64,000 nucleotides of DNA from NCBI GenBank assembly GCA_965206025.1, contig CBDBIU010000005.1, forward strand, positions 62,001 to 126,000, in the 5' to 3' direction. Shown one piece after another: positions 43,505 through 51,804 of this stretch (its first letter is position 1; every line of letters begins with the position of its first letter). The notes below the pieces were generated by a model. The model worked only from the letters and a program-made list of their open reading frames with translations. It did no database searches and was not told where the DNA came from. Source of the DNA: G963668345 sp965206025 (GTDB taxonomy: Bacteria; Acidobacteriota; Terriglobia; Bryobacterales; UBA6623). The position numbers and the translations under genes are program-made.

Positions 43505-45862
43505 ATGCCCTGGCTCCGACCAACAGGCCGGAGGGGTTTCCCTCTGGCAGCGGGACTCGCGGTTTCCCTCGCCCTCGTTGCGTCTTTCATCCCCCTGACG
43601 GCCAAAACGAAGCGTCAAAGAGCGGCCGATCATTTCCGAACTGCTTCTTCGTTGCTCGCTGATCTGAACGCAGTACCCCCCTACGAGTTGGGCCCCGAAC
43701 AGTACCTTCTGGTCATTCGGGCCTTCCGCAAGGTTTGGTACACGAGTCCGGTTAGCGGGTACTGCGATGACAGTCTTCTGGCGGTGGCCAATCTCTATCA
43801 AGAGGCCGCGGACCGTTTCAAGTCCGACCAGTATCAGCGGCAGGCGGTGGAGACATTCGGGTTCCTGATCAGGGAATACCCGCATAGCAAGTTGAAGACG
43901 GAAGCTCGGGTGGCGGTCGAGAAGTTGACCGGACCGCAGGGGGCTAAATCGCCGGAAACCTCGACGGCGAGCCTTGACGCCCCGCAAACAGCACAACCCC
44001 CGGGCCGGGGAACTCGATCACCACAGCCGGCCGACCCAGCGGGAGCGTCGGCATCCGCCGGGGCAACTGCAAGGACCCCTGCCGTCCGGCGTCGGCAAGG
44101 TTCGGAGCCGACTCCCGGGCCTCGCCGAGGCAAGGCCCGGGTCAAGGACTTGCGCTTCTGGTCCAACGACCACTACACACGCGTTGTGATCGAGCTCGAC
44201 AGGGAAGCAGACTACGAGTTTGATCATCTTCCGCGTCCCGCGCGCCTATATTTCGATCTGCTTGGTACTCGCCTGGACGCCGATCTCGAGAACTCACTGC
44301 CGCTGGCCGTCAACGACGAGCGCATCAAGCAGATTCGCCTGGGCCAAAACCGCCGCTCGACGGCGCGCGTGGTTTTCGACCTTCGCGGGCCGGTCCGCTA
44401 CCGTGCTTCCTGGCTGGCGAACCCGCCGCGGTTCGTGGTGGAAGTTGCTACGAGCAGGAAGAACGCCTTCGTGGCCGAGACCAGCGGGAGTCCGGCATGG
44501 GAGCGGAGTTCGCCCGCGGCCCCTAACGGTCCACCGAAAGCCGGCAAAACCGCTCTGGCGAAGGCGAAGGAAATCCCCGCTCGGCCCGCACAGCCCGATC
44601 CGGAAAGTCCTCCGGCGGAGATTAAGACCGCCGGGGAGCCGGACCGGCCAGCCGTCGGGGCCGCTGATCGATCCAAGCGTTCCCCAACAGGCGTGTCGAG
44701 GCCGTTGGTTGAGGCGGCCACCACAACGGGGGGAGGGGCGTCCATGGCGGCGTCGTCCTCCGGGATCGCAACCAGCGCGATGGCAGGGAAGGCAATTGCA
44801 GCCCCCAGCGCCGCTCCGGCCCGAGTGGAAGCGAAGGTAGAGCATCGGCGGCGATCCCACGCGTCGGCCGCCAAGACCCCCGAGGCGGAGCCCCGGCTGT
44901 TGCGCCGGGAACCCGTGACGCAGCCATCGAAACCCGACCGAAGGTCCGCTGATCCGGAGGCTTCGGTCAGCTCTCCGGGAAATACGGTGGCGCTTTCTCA
45001 ACCGCAATCCCCGGCGCCGGCGGCCGAGCGGAACACCGTTCTGTTGGCCAAAGCCGTCCCGCCACCCCTGCCTCTGCCGCCGCCGAAGCCGGCTTCGGCC
45101 ACTCTGCGAGGCAAGCGGAACCTCATCCGCGCGCTCGGTCTGAAAGTGGGTAGGGTCATCATCGACCCCGGCCATGGCGGTCACGATACGGGAGGGATCG
45201 GCCCCAACGGTCTTCGTGAGAAAGACCTCGTGCTCGACGTCGCCGAGCGGCTAGGGAAGCTTATCGAGGAGAAGATGGGCAGCGAGGTCCTCTACACCCG
45301 CACAGACGATCGGTTCCTGTCTCTGCGGCAGCGCACGAAGAAGGCCAACCGGGGCAATGCGGATCTTTTCGTCTCCATTCACGCCAACTCGTCGCGCATT
45401 CGCGGCATCAGCGGCGTCGAAACCTACTATCTCAGCCTGGCCACGAACCCGTGGGCGTTAGCCGTCGCTTCGCGAGAGAACGCGGCGGCGCAACGCTCGA
45501 TACACGAACTTCGCAATCTGCTGTCGAAGATCGCCCTGACGGAAAAAATCGAGGAGTCGCGTGAGTTTGCCACCCACGTGCAGACCGCTCTCTACAAAGG
45601 GCTGGCGGGCGAAACAAAGGGACTTCGGAATCGCGGGGTCCGCAAGGCCCCGTTCATGGTTCTGCTGGGAGCGGAAATGCCCGCTGTCCTGGCCGAGATC
45701 GGTTTCTTGAGCAACCCGCGGGACGAGAAGCTTCTCAAAACCGGCGCGTACCGCCAAAAGATCGCCGAGCACCTCTACAAAGGGGTTTCCCGCTACTCCG
45801 AGAGCCTCAGCCACACGACGCTGGCGCAAAAAGCGTCGTCGGGATCAGCGCGCAACGACTGA
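43505..45862 (+). CDS. AMIN-domain N-acetylmuramoyl-L-alanine amidase
   Basis: 785 residues. A signal peptide (about 10-32) is followed by a TPR-like region (RAADHFRTASSLLADL, then QAVETFGFLIREYPHSKLKT). An AMIN domain (about 218-318) reads VKDLRFWSNDHYTRVVIELD, and a long Pro/Ala-rich linker (about 320-540) follows. The C-terminal Amidase_3 domain has zinc ligands His557 (DPGHGGHD), Glu572 (GLREKD) and His626 (SIHANS), with catalytic Glu731 (AEIGFLSN). It cleaves the amide between MurNAc and the stem peptide, usually at division sites. The AMIN domain targets it to the septum or envelope. It is longer than E. coli AmiC because of the linker and TPR part. Confidence 0.94.
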   Translation: MPWLRPTGRRGFPLAAGLAVSLALVASFIPLTAKTKRQRAADHFRTASSLLADLNAVPPYELGPEQYLLVIRAFRKVWYTSPVSGYCDDSLLAVANLYQEAADRFKSDQYQRQAVETFGFLIREYPHSKLKTEARVAVEKLTGPQGAKSPETSTASLDAPQTAQPPGRGTRSPQPADPAGASASAGATARTPAVRRRQGSEPTPGPRRGKARVKDLRFWSNDHYTRVVIELDREADYEFDHLPRPARLYFDLLGTRLDADLENSLPLAVNDERIKQIRLGQNRRSTARVVFDLRGPVRYRASWLANPPRFVVEVATSRKNAFVAETSGSPAWERSSPAAPNGPPKAGKTALAKAKEIPARPAQPDPESPPAEIKTAGEPDRPAVGAADRSKRSPTGVSRPLVEAATTTGGGASMAASSSGIATSAMAGKAIAAPSAAPARVEAKVEHRRRSHASAAKTPEAEPRLLRREPVTQPSKPDRRSADPEASVSSPGNTVALSQPQSPAPAAERNTVLLAKAVPPPLPLPPPKPASATLRGKRNLIRALGLKVGRVIIDPGHGGHDTGGIGPNGLREKDLVLDVAERLGKLIEEKMGSEVLYTRTDDRFLSLRQRTKKANRGNADLFVSIHANSSRIRGISGVETYYLSLATNPWALAVASRENAAAQRSIHELRNLLSKIALTEKIEESREFATHVQTALYKGLAGETKGLRNRGVRKAPFMVLLGAEMPAVLAEIGFLSNPRDEKLLKTGAYRQKIAEHLYKGVSRYSESLSHTTLAQKASSGSARND

Positions 45863-45881
45863 AGACCCCGCCCCGGTCTTC
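45861..45881 (+). terminator. Stem-loop immediately after the amidase
   Basis: GAAGACC and GGTCTTC form a 7-bp stem with a CCGCCCC loop, starting at the stop codon. It is followed by TCGCC rather than a run of T, so it is a weak candidate terminator. Confidence 0.4.
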
Positions 45882-46009
45882 TCGCCACGGTTACAGCGAC
45901 GCGGGTGTTCAGATTCCCCGAAGCGGCGGTCGTGGCTACCACAGGCCCATGGGTACTTGATGGGGAATGCGCGATCGCAAATGCCTTCAGACTTCAAACC
46001 GGCCGCGCG

Positions 46010-46216
46010 TTACGGAGCGTCCGCAACAATGAGCAAGGCAAGATATGGGACCAGATTGAACACAAAAATGCCAAGCTTGAAGATCGCCATTCCGGCGTAG
46101 TGGATGGAATCGAACGTCTCACCCGATATTTTGAACAGCCTACCGTGAAATCCATACACCCAATCATGCGCGACTGAGAACATCAAGACCCGCCAAAGCG
46201 GCAGTCCGATGTTCAT
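46010..46216 (-). CDS. DUF6868-like small membrane protein
   Basis: 68 residues from the ATG at 46216, with a GTG directly before it. It reads MNIGLPLWRVLMFSVAHDWV, YGFHGRLFKISGETFDSIHY, then AGMAIFKLGIFVFNLVPYLA. The HDWVY/HGRxFxIS/FDxxHYAGMAxFKxGIxxFNLVPYLAL pattern is a conserved small protein family (DUF6868 as I recall it) with two predicted membrane helices. Function unknown. It is near the end of the wall-hydrolase cluster but on the opposite strand. Confidence 0.7.
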   Translation of the reverse strand: MNIGLPLWRVLMFSVAHDWVYGFHGRLFKISGETFDSIHYAGMAIFKLGIFVFNLVPYLALLIVADAP

Positions 46217-46296
46217 CACCGCGCGCCAACCCCCCCATACCGCGAGCCGTATCCATGGTCATTTCACCACCCCCGACCGTGTTCGGCGAGTCTACT

Positions 46297-46680
46297 TCAG
46301 CGTGTCTTGAACACTAGCTTGTAGGGCGCAAGCGGGTTGCCGGCTTTGTCTTTGAAGTTTTTGAACTTGCTGGAGTTAAGCCAAACTTCGTATTCCTTGT
46401 TTGGTTCCAGCCTGACCGGCAGCACATTCTTCGTGTACCCGTCTTCATAACGTGGCTGGCCGGTCATCTCGGGGAACGTGTCCTTGGTCGTGTAGGCCCA
46501 AGACCAGTTGCCGTCCGTCATGGGTTCATCAAACGTGGCTGACAGCGTCGACAGCGACGGGTCCACGGACTGATCACCGTTTGCCGGTACCGTGCTGACC
46601 ACCTTGGGCGGAGTTGTGTCGGTGGCGCAGGCAAGCAAAAGCCATACGGCAGCGAGTACAGTTGTTGGTCTCTTCTTCAT
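46297..46680 (-). CDS. Lipoprotein with bacterial Ig-like (Big_5) domain
   Basis: 127 residues from the ATG at 46680. The signal peptide ends in the lipobox LLACA. The rest is one Ig-like domain of the Big_5 type (TPPKVVSTVPANGDQSVDPS, LSATFDEPMTDGNWSW, LEPNKEYEVWLNSSKFKNFK, DKAGNPLAPYKLVFKT). Such domains sit on cell-surface proteins and bind matrix or partner proteins. It is the whole protein, with no other domain. Confidence 0.8.
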   Translation of the reverse strand: MKKRPTTVLAAVWLLLACATDTTPPKVVSTVPANGDQSVDPSLSTLSATFDEPMTDGNWSWAYTTKDTFPEMTGQPRYEDGYTKNVLPVRLEPNKEYEVWLNSSKFKNFKDKAGNPLAPYKLVFKTR

Positions 46681-46920
46681 GGGCGAAAGCACCGTCAACA
46701 GCTAAGGATACGGCAAACCGCCGCGGGTCTCCGGGCGGCACACCCGCCGTTCCAGTTCTCCGCGCTTGCCGAAAGGTCGCAGGCCGAGAACAAAATGAGA
46801 GGGTTCAGCGATTCGGTTTGCCTCTTATTCGGTTTATAAAGTATGGAGCAAAGCATTGATAATCTTGGTTTGCATTATTCCATAGCGGTTTGGCAAATGG
46901 CTTCGGCGACACCATTCTCC
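46681..46920. other. Intergenic stretch upstream of the Ig-like lipoprotein gene
   Basis: No coding signal or repeat was recognised. It probably carries the lipoprotein promoter. An AT-richer part lies at 46810-46890. Confidence 0.4.
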
Positions 46921-47380
46921 TTAGCCGCCCTGGCGAACGCCGGTCCCGAAAAAGGGGACTGCCGAGCTCAGCATGAGCCTCCTCCGTGTCAAGGGGTCCA
47001 ATCGCAGCAGAGGCTGCTGGTCGAGCCCAACGCCGCGGAGCGCGACGACCGCGTCCTGCATCCCCCTGGCATTGTCGTCCTCGGCCCCCCGTTCGGCTTC
47101 CAAGGGCAACGTCGCAGCCACGAACCATCGCTCGCCGACAGACGTCCCTAGGCTCAAAACACCGATATGACTATGAGCTTGGGTGGCGGGGATCCTGCCC
47201 GGGTTCGATAGATAGTACTGCGCGGAAACGAACCGCTTCCGCGAAATCAATGCGCTCGCCTGGGGCCCGAAGATCGCTTCGTGGTGCGCCTGAAGGCAGG
47301 ACGGCCAAAGCAGGCCCGATCAGCACGCTCCACGCGCCTAGCTGTTTAGTTAACCTTCCTGAACCCTTACCATTCACAGA
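46921..47380 (-). pseudogene. Frameshifted remnant of an envelope (probably outer-membrane) protein gene
   Basis: One frame (about 47377 to 47285) reads a leader-like LTKQLGAWSVLIGPALAVLP then SGA. The next frame begins QAHHEAIFGPQASALISRKR, then FVSAQYYLSNPGRIPATQAH, HSHIGVLSLGTSVGERWFVA and ARGMQDAVVALRG. Joined as SGA-HHEAIFGPQ, it resembles an exported family of beta-strand-rich proteins with a conserved HHEAIFGPQ start. The frame change lies near 47283. It then runs into unrelated sequence, so it is both shifted and truncated. Function unknown. Confidence 0.6.
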
Positions 47381-47550
47381 GCTGTTTCCTCCGCAACCAT
47401 GATGGCCCAATCCCCCCGCAATTGGACAGTAGCGCAGCCTAACGGGCCGGATCCCCAAGGCGCGCCGCGGTTTTTCTCTTGCCCGGCGAACGCATTGTTC
47501 CCGGCCGGCGGGTAAACTCATAGTAGCGTTACCCGGATAGGAGGCAAGCG

Positions 47551-48417
47551 GTGAACAACTCGAGATTCTATTGTGGGGTGCTGGCGCTAGTCGGTGCAGG
47601 GCTCATTATCGTCTCCTGCGGCGCTGAAAAAAAGGCGCCGGAATCCGCCGTCGTCGAGAGCCCGGCAAGCGAAGCCGATGCAGCGGCTATCAAAGAGATA
47701 CACTTGCGGGAAACTCAGGCGATCAAGGAAAAAGACGTCGCTCATTTTCTGGCCTTATTCGACAGTGCCCCGGTGTTGATGCCACCCGATGGGCCGCCCA
47801 TCGTCGGCAAAGCGGCTCTGGGGCCGTGGTTTTTGCGACTCACGGAAGGCCGCTCGATCGATCTCGACTTTTCGGTCGACGAGATCGAAGTGACCGCTGA
47901 CTGGGCCTTCGAGAGATTCTCGTTTCGCCGAACGGTGACCCCGGCCGGTGGCGGCGAGGGGATCACGGTTCAGGGCAAGGGCAACCACGTCTTTCGCCGC
48001 CAATCAGACGGCTCCTGGAAGATCGCCCGCGATATTTGGAACGTTGAAGCCCCCGACGCCGGCGGGATGCCTGGTGATCGGTCGACTCGCGCGGGCGGAG
48101 CGGGCGCCCGACGCCGGGCCGGTCCCTCTAGCCGCTCTTCCCAGGACGAACTCATCGGGCGTTTGCGAGCGGAGGTGGCCGAGCTGCGCCGCCGGCTCAG
48201 GGATCGCGACGCACCAGGGCCCGGCGATTCCTCCCAGGCGAAATTCATCAGGAGGCTGCAGGCCCGGTTGGCCGAGCAAAAGAGCCAAATCGAGCAGCTA
48301 CAGGTCCATAGTTGCCCGGAATGCCCCGCGGCTGTCGAACCAAAGGGCGTCATTCGGCTTTGGGACGGGCGGCCTCCCGATCCCGTCGAGATTCCGATCA
48401 AGTTGGTACGGCGGTAG
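47551..48417 (+). CDS. Lipoprotein with SnoaL/DUF4440-like domain and coiled coil
   Basis: 288 residues. The signal peptide ends in the lipobox VSCG. Residues about 45-165 are a cystatin-like SnoaL/DUF4440 fold (AIKEIHLRETQAIKEKDVAH, GPPIVGKAALGPWFL, VTADWAFERFSFRRTVTP, RQSDGSWKIARDIWN). These commonly bind a small ligand or isomerise one; no catalytic set is evident. A predicted coiled coil follows (about 195-255: ELIGRLRAEVAELRRRLRDR, RLQARLAEQKSQIEQLQ). The start is GTG at 47551 after GGAGG. The combination of domains is unusual. Confidence 0.75.
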   Translation: MNNSRFYCGVLALVGAGLIIVSCGAEKKAPESAVVESPASEADAAAIKEIHLRETQAIKEKDVAHFLALFDSAPVLMPPDGPPIVGKAALGPWFLRLTEGRSIDLDFSVDEIEVTADWAFERFSFRRTVTPAGGGEGITVQGKGNHVFRRQSDGSWKIARDIWNVEAPDAGGMPGDRSTRAGGAGARRRAGPSSRSSQDELIGRLRAEVAELRRRLRDRDAPGPGDSSQAKFIRRLQARLAEQKSQIEQLQVHSCPECPAAVEPKGVIRLWDGRPPDPVEIPIKLVRR

Positions 48418-48625
48418 GAAACGATGTGGCAACATCGGGGCGCCGAATGCTTTTTGGTTCCGTCGCTTGCGCCCGGCTTACAGTTGGGAGAGCAGCCGGG
48501 CGCGATCAATCGCGAGGCGGCCGCGGCTTGCGCTTACGGTCCGCATGCCGCCTATTTTCGTGGTCGCGTTTTCCTTTGCCATTTGCTGAGATAGCGATAT
48601 ATAGCTTGCAGTCATCTTGCAGGGT

Positions 48626-50008
48626 TTAGTGTGCCTCAGGATGCCCTCTTTTGATGGAAAAGTGATAAATCAGCGCCCCCGCGACGATCGTCGCCAGGCT
48701 CCAGGCCGCGACCTTCACTTCACTGGTCGCGAAGTGGAGAAATATCCATAAATTGACCGCAATGTACAGACTCGGAAGCAGGGGATAGCCGAAGCTGACC
48801 CAGGGCAGTCGCTTCCACTCGGGACGTCCGCGGAACTTTAATAATGCCAATACCGAAAGGGCCGAAAATAGGTTCAGCGTGAACCCCACGTAGACGAGCA
48901 AATCTCGGAATGTCGCCGTCAGAATCAGCAGGCAACAGCAAATGCCCTGGCAAATAACCGCCAGCCAAGGACTTTTCCATCGCGGATGTACCCTCGCGGC
49001 GATGGCAAAGAAAGCGCGGTTCTTCGCCATCGCGTAGTAAACGCGCGGACCGATCATGCACATGGCATTGACCGTGGCCAGCAGCGAAACTGCCATGGCG
49101 GCGCTGAATAACCCGGAGACGCGAGGGCCGAAAAGACTGGCCGAGGCCGCTGATCCGACCGCCACCACGCCCTTCAGATCCTCCAGAGGCGCGGCGAAGA
49201 CATAGAGACAATTCAGGACGACGTAAAGGATCGCTACCAGAAAGGTGCCCAGGATCAAGGCGATGGGCAGTGTTCGCCCGGGGTTTCGGATTTCTTCCGC
49301 CACGTAAACGGCCGCATTCCAGCCACTGTATCCCAGATAGACAAAAACTAAGCTGATGGCGAACTGTACACCCAACCCGTGCGATGAGGTAGGTTCGATC
49401 GACTGAGTGAAATGTCCCCAGTCGCCCGTGCCAACCGTGAAACCCAGCACGACGAAAGCCGCGATGACCAGCAGCTTCGTCGCCGTCAGAACATTTTGCA
49501 GCGCGGCTACCTGCGAAACCCCAAGCAAATTGAGCAGCGTGAAGGCGATCACGATGCCGCAGGCCGCCAGTTGCGCGCCGCCCAGCTGAATCGTCACGAA
49601 CCCCAGCTCTATGACAGTCGCACCCGGGTGTCCGGACTCAAGGCTGGGATAGAAGTGCGCCAAGTAGGCCGAAATCGCCAAGGCGGTGGCCGCAATCGGG
49701 GCGGAGAAACCGGCGAAGAAGCTGACCCAGCCGTCGATGAAGCCCCATGTCGGTCCCCAGGCCTCGGAAAGGTAGACGTATTCGCCTCCGGAGCGCGGGA
49801 AATTGATGCCCAGCTCGGAATAGCACAGCGCGCCGAGCAGGGCTATGGCAGCCCCGACGAGCCAAATTCCCACGACAAGCTGTGGCGACCCCAGGTCGCC
49901 GGCCAGAAAGCCGGTCGTGGCGAAAATGCCGACTCCGATCATGTTCGAGACAACCAAAGCCGTGGCGCTGACGACACCCAGTTTCCGCTCCAGTTGGGCT
50001 TCGGACAT
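48626..50008 (-). CDS. APC-superfamily amino-acid permease
   Basis: A 460-residue, 12-helix permease. The first helix has VVSNMIGVGIFATTGF, the unwound substrate-binding segment of APC transporters. It also shows NFPRSGGEYVYLSEAWGP, GYSGWNAAVYVAEEIRNPGR and VNAMCMIGPRVYYAMAKNRA. It resembles LAT-like or basic/neutral amino-acid exchangers; the substrate cannot be fixed from sequence. The C-terminus is short, with no regulatory domain. It converges with the SnoaL-like lipoprotein gene. Confidence 0.92.
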   Translation of the reverse strand: MSEAQLERKLGVVSATALVVSNMIGVGIFATTGFLAGDLGSPQLVVGIWLVGAAIALLGALCYSELGINFPRSGGEYVYLSEAWGPTWGFIDGWVSFFAGFSAPIAATALAISAYLAHFYPSLESGHPGATVIELGFVTIQLGGAQLAACGIVIAFTLLNLLGVSQVAALQNVLTATKLLVIAAFVVLGFTVGTGDWGHFTQSIEPTSSHGLGVQFAISLVFVYLGYSGWNAAVYVAEEIRNPGRTLPIALILGTFLVAILYVVLNCLYVFAAPLEDLKGVVAVGSAASASLFGPRVSGLFSAAMAVSLLATVNAMCMIGPRVYYAMAKNRAFFAIAARVHPRWKSPWLAVICQGICCCLLILTATFRDLLVYVGFTLNLFSALSVLALLKFRGRPEWKRLPWVSFGYPLLPSLYIAVNLWIFLHFATSEVKVAAWSLATIVAGALIYHFSIKRGHPEAH

Positions 50009-50098
50009 AAGTCTTGAGGATATCGGGTTTCCGGCACCTTTGGGAGAGACGCTCGTGAATCTTGCCCTCGGGCTGCTTTGGTGCCATCCTCGGAAGAG

Positions 50099-50881
50099 AT
50101 GCTCGCCGTGTCACGAGCAACCGCTATTCGCCGGACGTTGGGGCGGGATCCGCTCGCGGCCTTCGTCTTCGTTTTCGCCGCCTTCTGCGCGTGCGGAAGC
50201 CTTGCGGATCCCCCCGCTTCGGCCGCCGCCCCGGCAGCCTCCCATGAAGCTCGGCGCACCTCGATGGTGCGTCAACAGATCCGCGCTCGCGGAGTCAAAG
50301 ACCCGCGCGTGCTGGAGGCAATGGAAACCATACCCCGGCATCTGTTCGTGCCCCGGCGCCTGACCCGCCACGCCTATGACGACCGACCTTTACCGATCGG
50401 CGCCGGTCAGACTATTTCACAGCCCTACATCGTTGCCTTCATGAGTGAACTGCTCCATGTCAAACCGCGGCACAAGGTATTGGAGATCGGGACCGGCTCG
50501 GCTTATCAGGCAGCCGTGCTGTCGCGGTTGGCGGAAAGGGTCTACAGCATCGAGATCGTCCGGAGCCTCGGGGAGCAGGCCCGAGAGCTCCTCCACCAGC
50601 TCGGTTATCGCAACGTCGAGGTTCTCATCGGCAACGGCTACCTGGGCTGGCCCGCAAACGCCCCCTTCGACCGCATTATCCTCACCGCCGCACCGCGGGA
50701 GGTCCCCCAAGCTCTCGTCGATCAGTTGGCCGCCCCCGGACGCCTGGTAGCGCCCGTCGGGACGTCCGGTTGGTCCCAGGATCTCATTGTCATCGACAAG
50801 GACGCCGCCGGAAAAACGCGCCGGCGGAAGGTATTGCCGGTCCGCTTTGTGCCCATGGTGCATAAGCCGAACCAGCCGTAG
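50099..50881 (+). CDS. pcm: Exported protein-L-isoaspartate O-methyltransferase-like protein
   Basis: 260 residues. An N-terminal hydrophobic segment (DPLAAFVFVFAAFCACGSLA) precedes the PCMT fold, so the enzyme appears exported or membrane-bound. The fold shows RTSMVRQQIRARGVKDPRVL, FVPRRLTRHAYDDRPLPIGA, QTISQPYIVAFMSELL, the SAM-binding VLEIGTGSAYQAAVLSRLA, NGYLGWPANAPFDRIILTAA and VDQLAAPGRLVAPVG. PCMT repairs isoaspartyl residues using SAM. SAM is cytosolic, so a periplasmic location is unexpected; the segment may act only as an anchor. The ATG at 50099 follows GGAAGAG closely. Confidence 0.88.
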   Translation: MLAVSRATAIRRTLGRDPLAAFVFVFAAFCACGSLADPPASAAAPAASHEARRTSMVRQQIRARGVKDPRVLEAMETIPRHLFVPRRLTRHAYDDRPLPIGAGQTISQPYIVAFMSELLHVKPRHKVLEIGTGSAYQAAVLSRLAERVYSIEIVRSLGEQARELLHQLGYRNVEVLIGNGYLGWPANAPFDRIILTAAPREVPQALVDQLAAPGRLVAPVGTSGWSQDLIVIDKDAAGKTRRRKVLPVRFVPMVHKPNQP

Positions 50882-50921
50882 TGGACTTCCTGAAGATGAG
50901 TTCGCTACCTCCTGAGCTTTG

Positions 50922-50941
50922 GACCGGCAGGAGTGCCGGTC
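50922..50941. repeat. GACCGGC hairpin, copy 1
   Basis: GACCGGCA and TGCCGGTC pair perfectly around a GGAG loop. It lies just past the methyltransferase gene. A sibling is at 52910-52931. Confidence 0.6.
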
Positions 50942-50959
50942 GCTACTTTGCCACTTGTT

Positions 50960-50986
50960 CGTCACGTGGTGAGAAAAGCGGGCTAG
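50960..50986. repeat. CTAG-TIR family end at the ABC-permease stop
   Basis: GTCACGTGGTGAGAAAAGCGGGCTAG, 26 nt by position, is the right end of the repeat family. Its CTA (50983-50985) is the permease's TAG stop on the minus strand. Confidence 0.75.
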
Positions 50987-51804
50987 CCGCCGTGAATCGT
51001 GATCTTGCGCGACATGGCCTTCCAGAACCAGCCGCCGAGAATCACCAGAACCCCCACCCAAACCAGCTGGACGAACAGAGCTTCTCGAACCTCGGCGAGG
51101 CTCAACTTCCCCAGATAGATTCTCAGCGGCGTGTAAGCGATGTGCTGGAAAGGAAGGTAGGAAAGAGCGGTTTGCACGGCGGGCGGGAACATCGTCATCG
51201 GGACGAGCAGGCCGGAGAGCAATTCCAGAACGAAGAACTTGGCCCGCAGCAGCCCCAGGATCGACTTCAAGCGAACGGCGGAAGTTCCTATTAAGAAGTT
51301 GAGCGCCGCCATGAGAAAGACACTGGCGAGAAGAGAGACGAGGAACAGCAGAAAATAGGCCGCGCCGGCCGGTGGCTGAACGGGGAAAATCAGTGTAATG
51401 ACGAGTGCCGTGGGCGCGGTCAGCAACAGCAGGCGAAAACCGGCTTCCCCGAGCGCTTGGCCGATGTAGCGGGCCTGTATGGTGACCGGCTTAAGCATCG
51501 AGACCGCGATGGCGCCTTCCATTACGTCCGAGGCCATGTTTTGGTCGATGTTGTTGAAATAGACGGAGCGGATCACCCAACCCACCGCCACGTAGGTGAC
51601 CATGTCTTCGAAGCTGAAGCCGCGAGCAAACTCGGCATCGGTTTGATACAGCGCCTTCCAGATGAAGTAATACACCGTCACGTTGATCAAGTAGGTCGCG
51701 ACGCCGGTGTAATAGCGCAGCCGGAAGGCCAGGATGTTGACGAACCCGATGCGCGAATATTCCAGGTAGTTGCGAAGGCTTTGGGAAGCGGCCGGCGGCG
51801 TCAT
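50983..51804 (-). CDS. ABC-2-type exporter permease (PF06182-like)
   Basis: A 273-residue, six-helix permease of the ABC2_membrane_6 type: SLRNYLEYSRIGFVNILAFR, VTYVAVGWVIRSVYFNN, SMLKPVTIQARYIGQALGEA and LLSGLLVPMTMFPPAVQTAL. It probably exports a lipid, drug or polysaccharide. Such systems usually carry two different permeases; only one is here. The frame ends ITIHGG followed by a TAG that belongs to a dispersed repeat, so the second permease may have been lost by repeat-mediated deletion. It overlaps the ATPase gene by 4 nt (ATGA). Confidence 0.88.
   Translation of the reverse strand: MTPPAASQSLRNYLEYSRIGFVNILAFRLRYYTGVATYLINVTVYYFIWKALYQTDAEFARGFSFEDMVTYVAVGWVIRSVYFNNIDQNMASDVMEGAIAVSMLKPVTIQARYIGQALGEAGFRLLLLTAPTALVITLIFPVQPPAGAAYFLLFLVSLLASVFLMAALNFLIGTSAVRLKSILGLLRAKFFVLELLSGLLVPMTMFPPAVQTALSYLPFQHIAYTPLRIYLGKLSLAEVREALFVQLVWVGVLVILGGWFWKAMSRKITIHGG

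Noticed and set aside
45905..46177. 90-codon plus-strand frame near the amidase 3' end
   Set aside because: It is antisense to the conserved small membrane protein at 46010-46216, which has clear family character.
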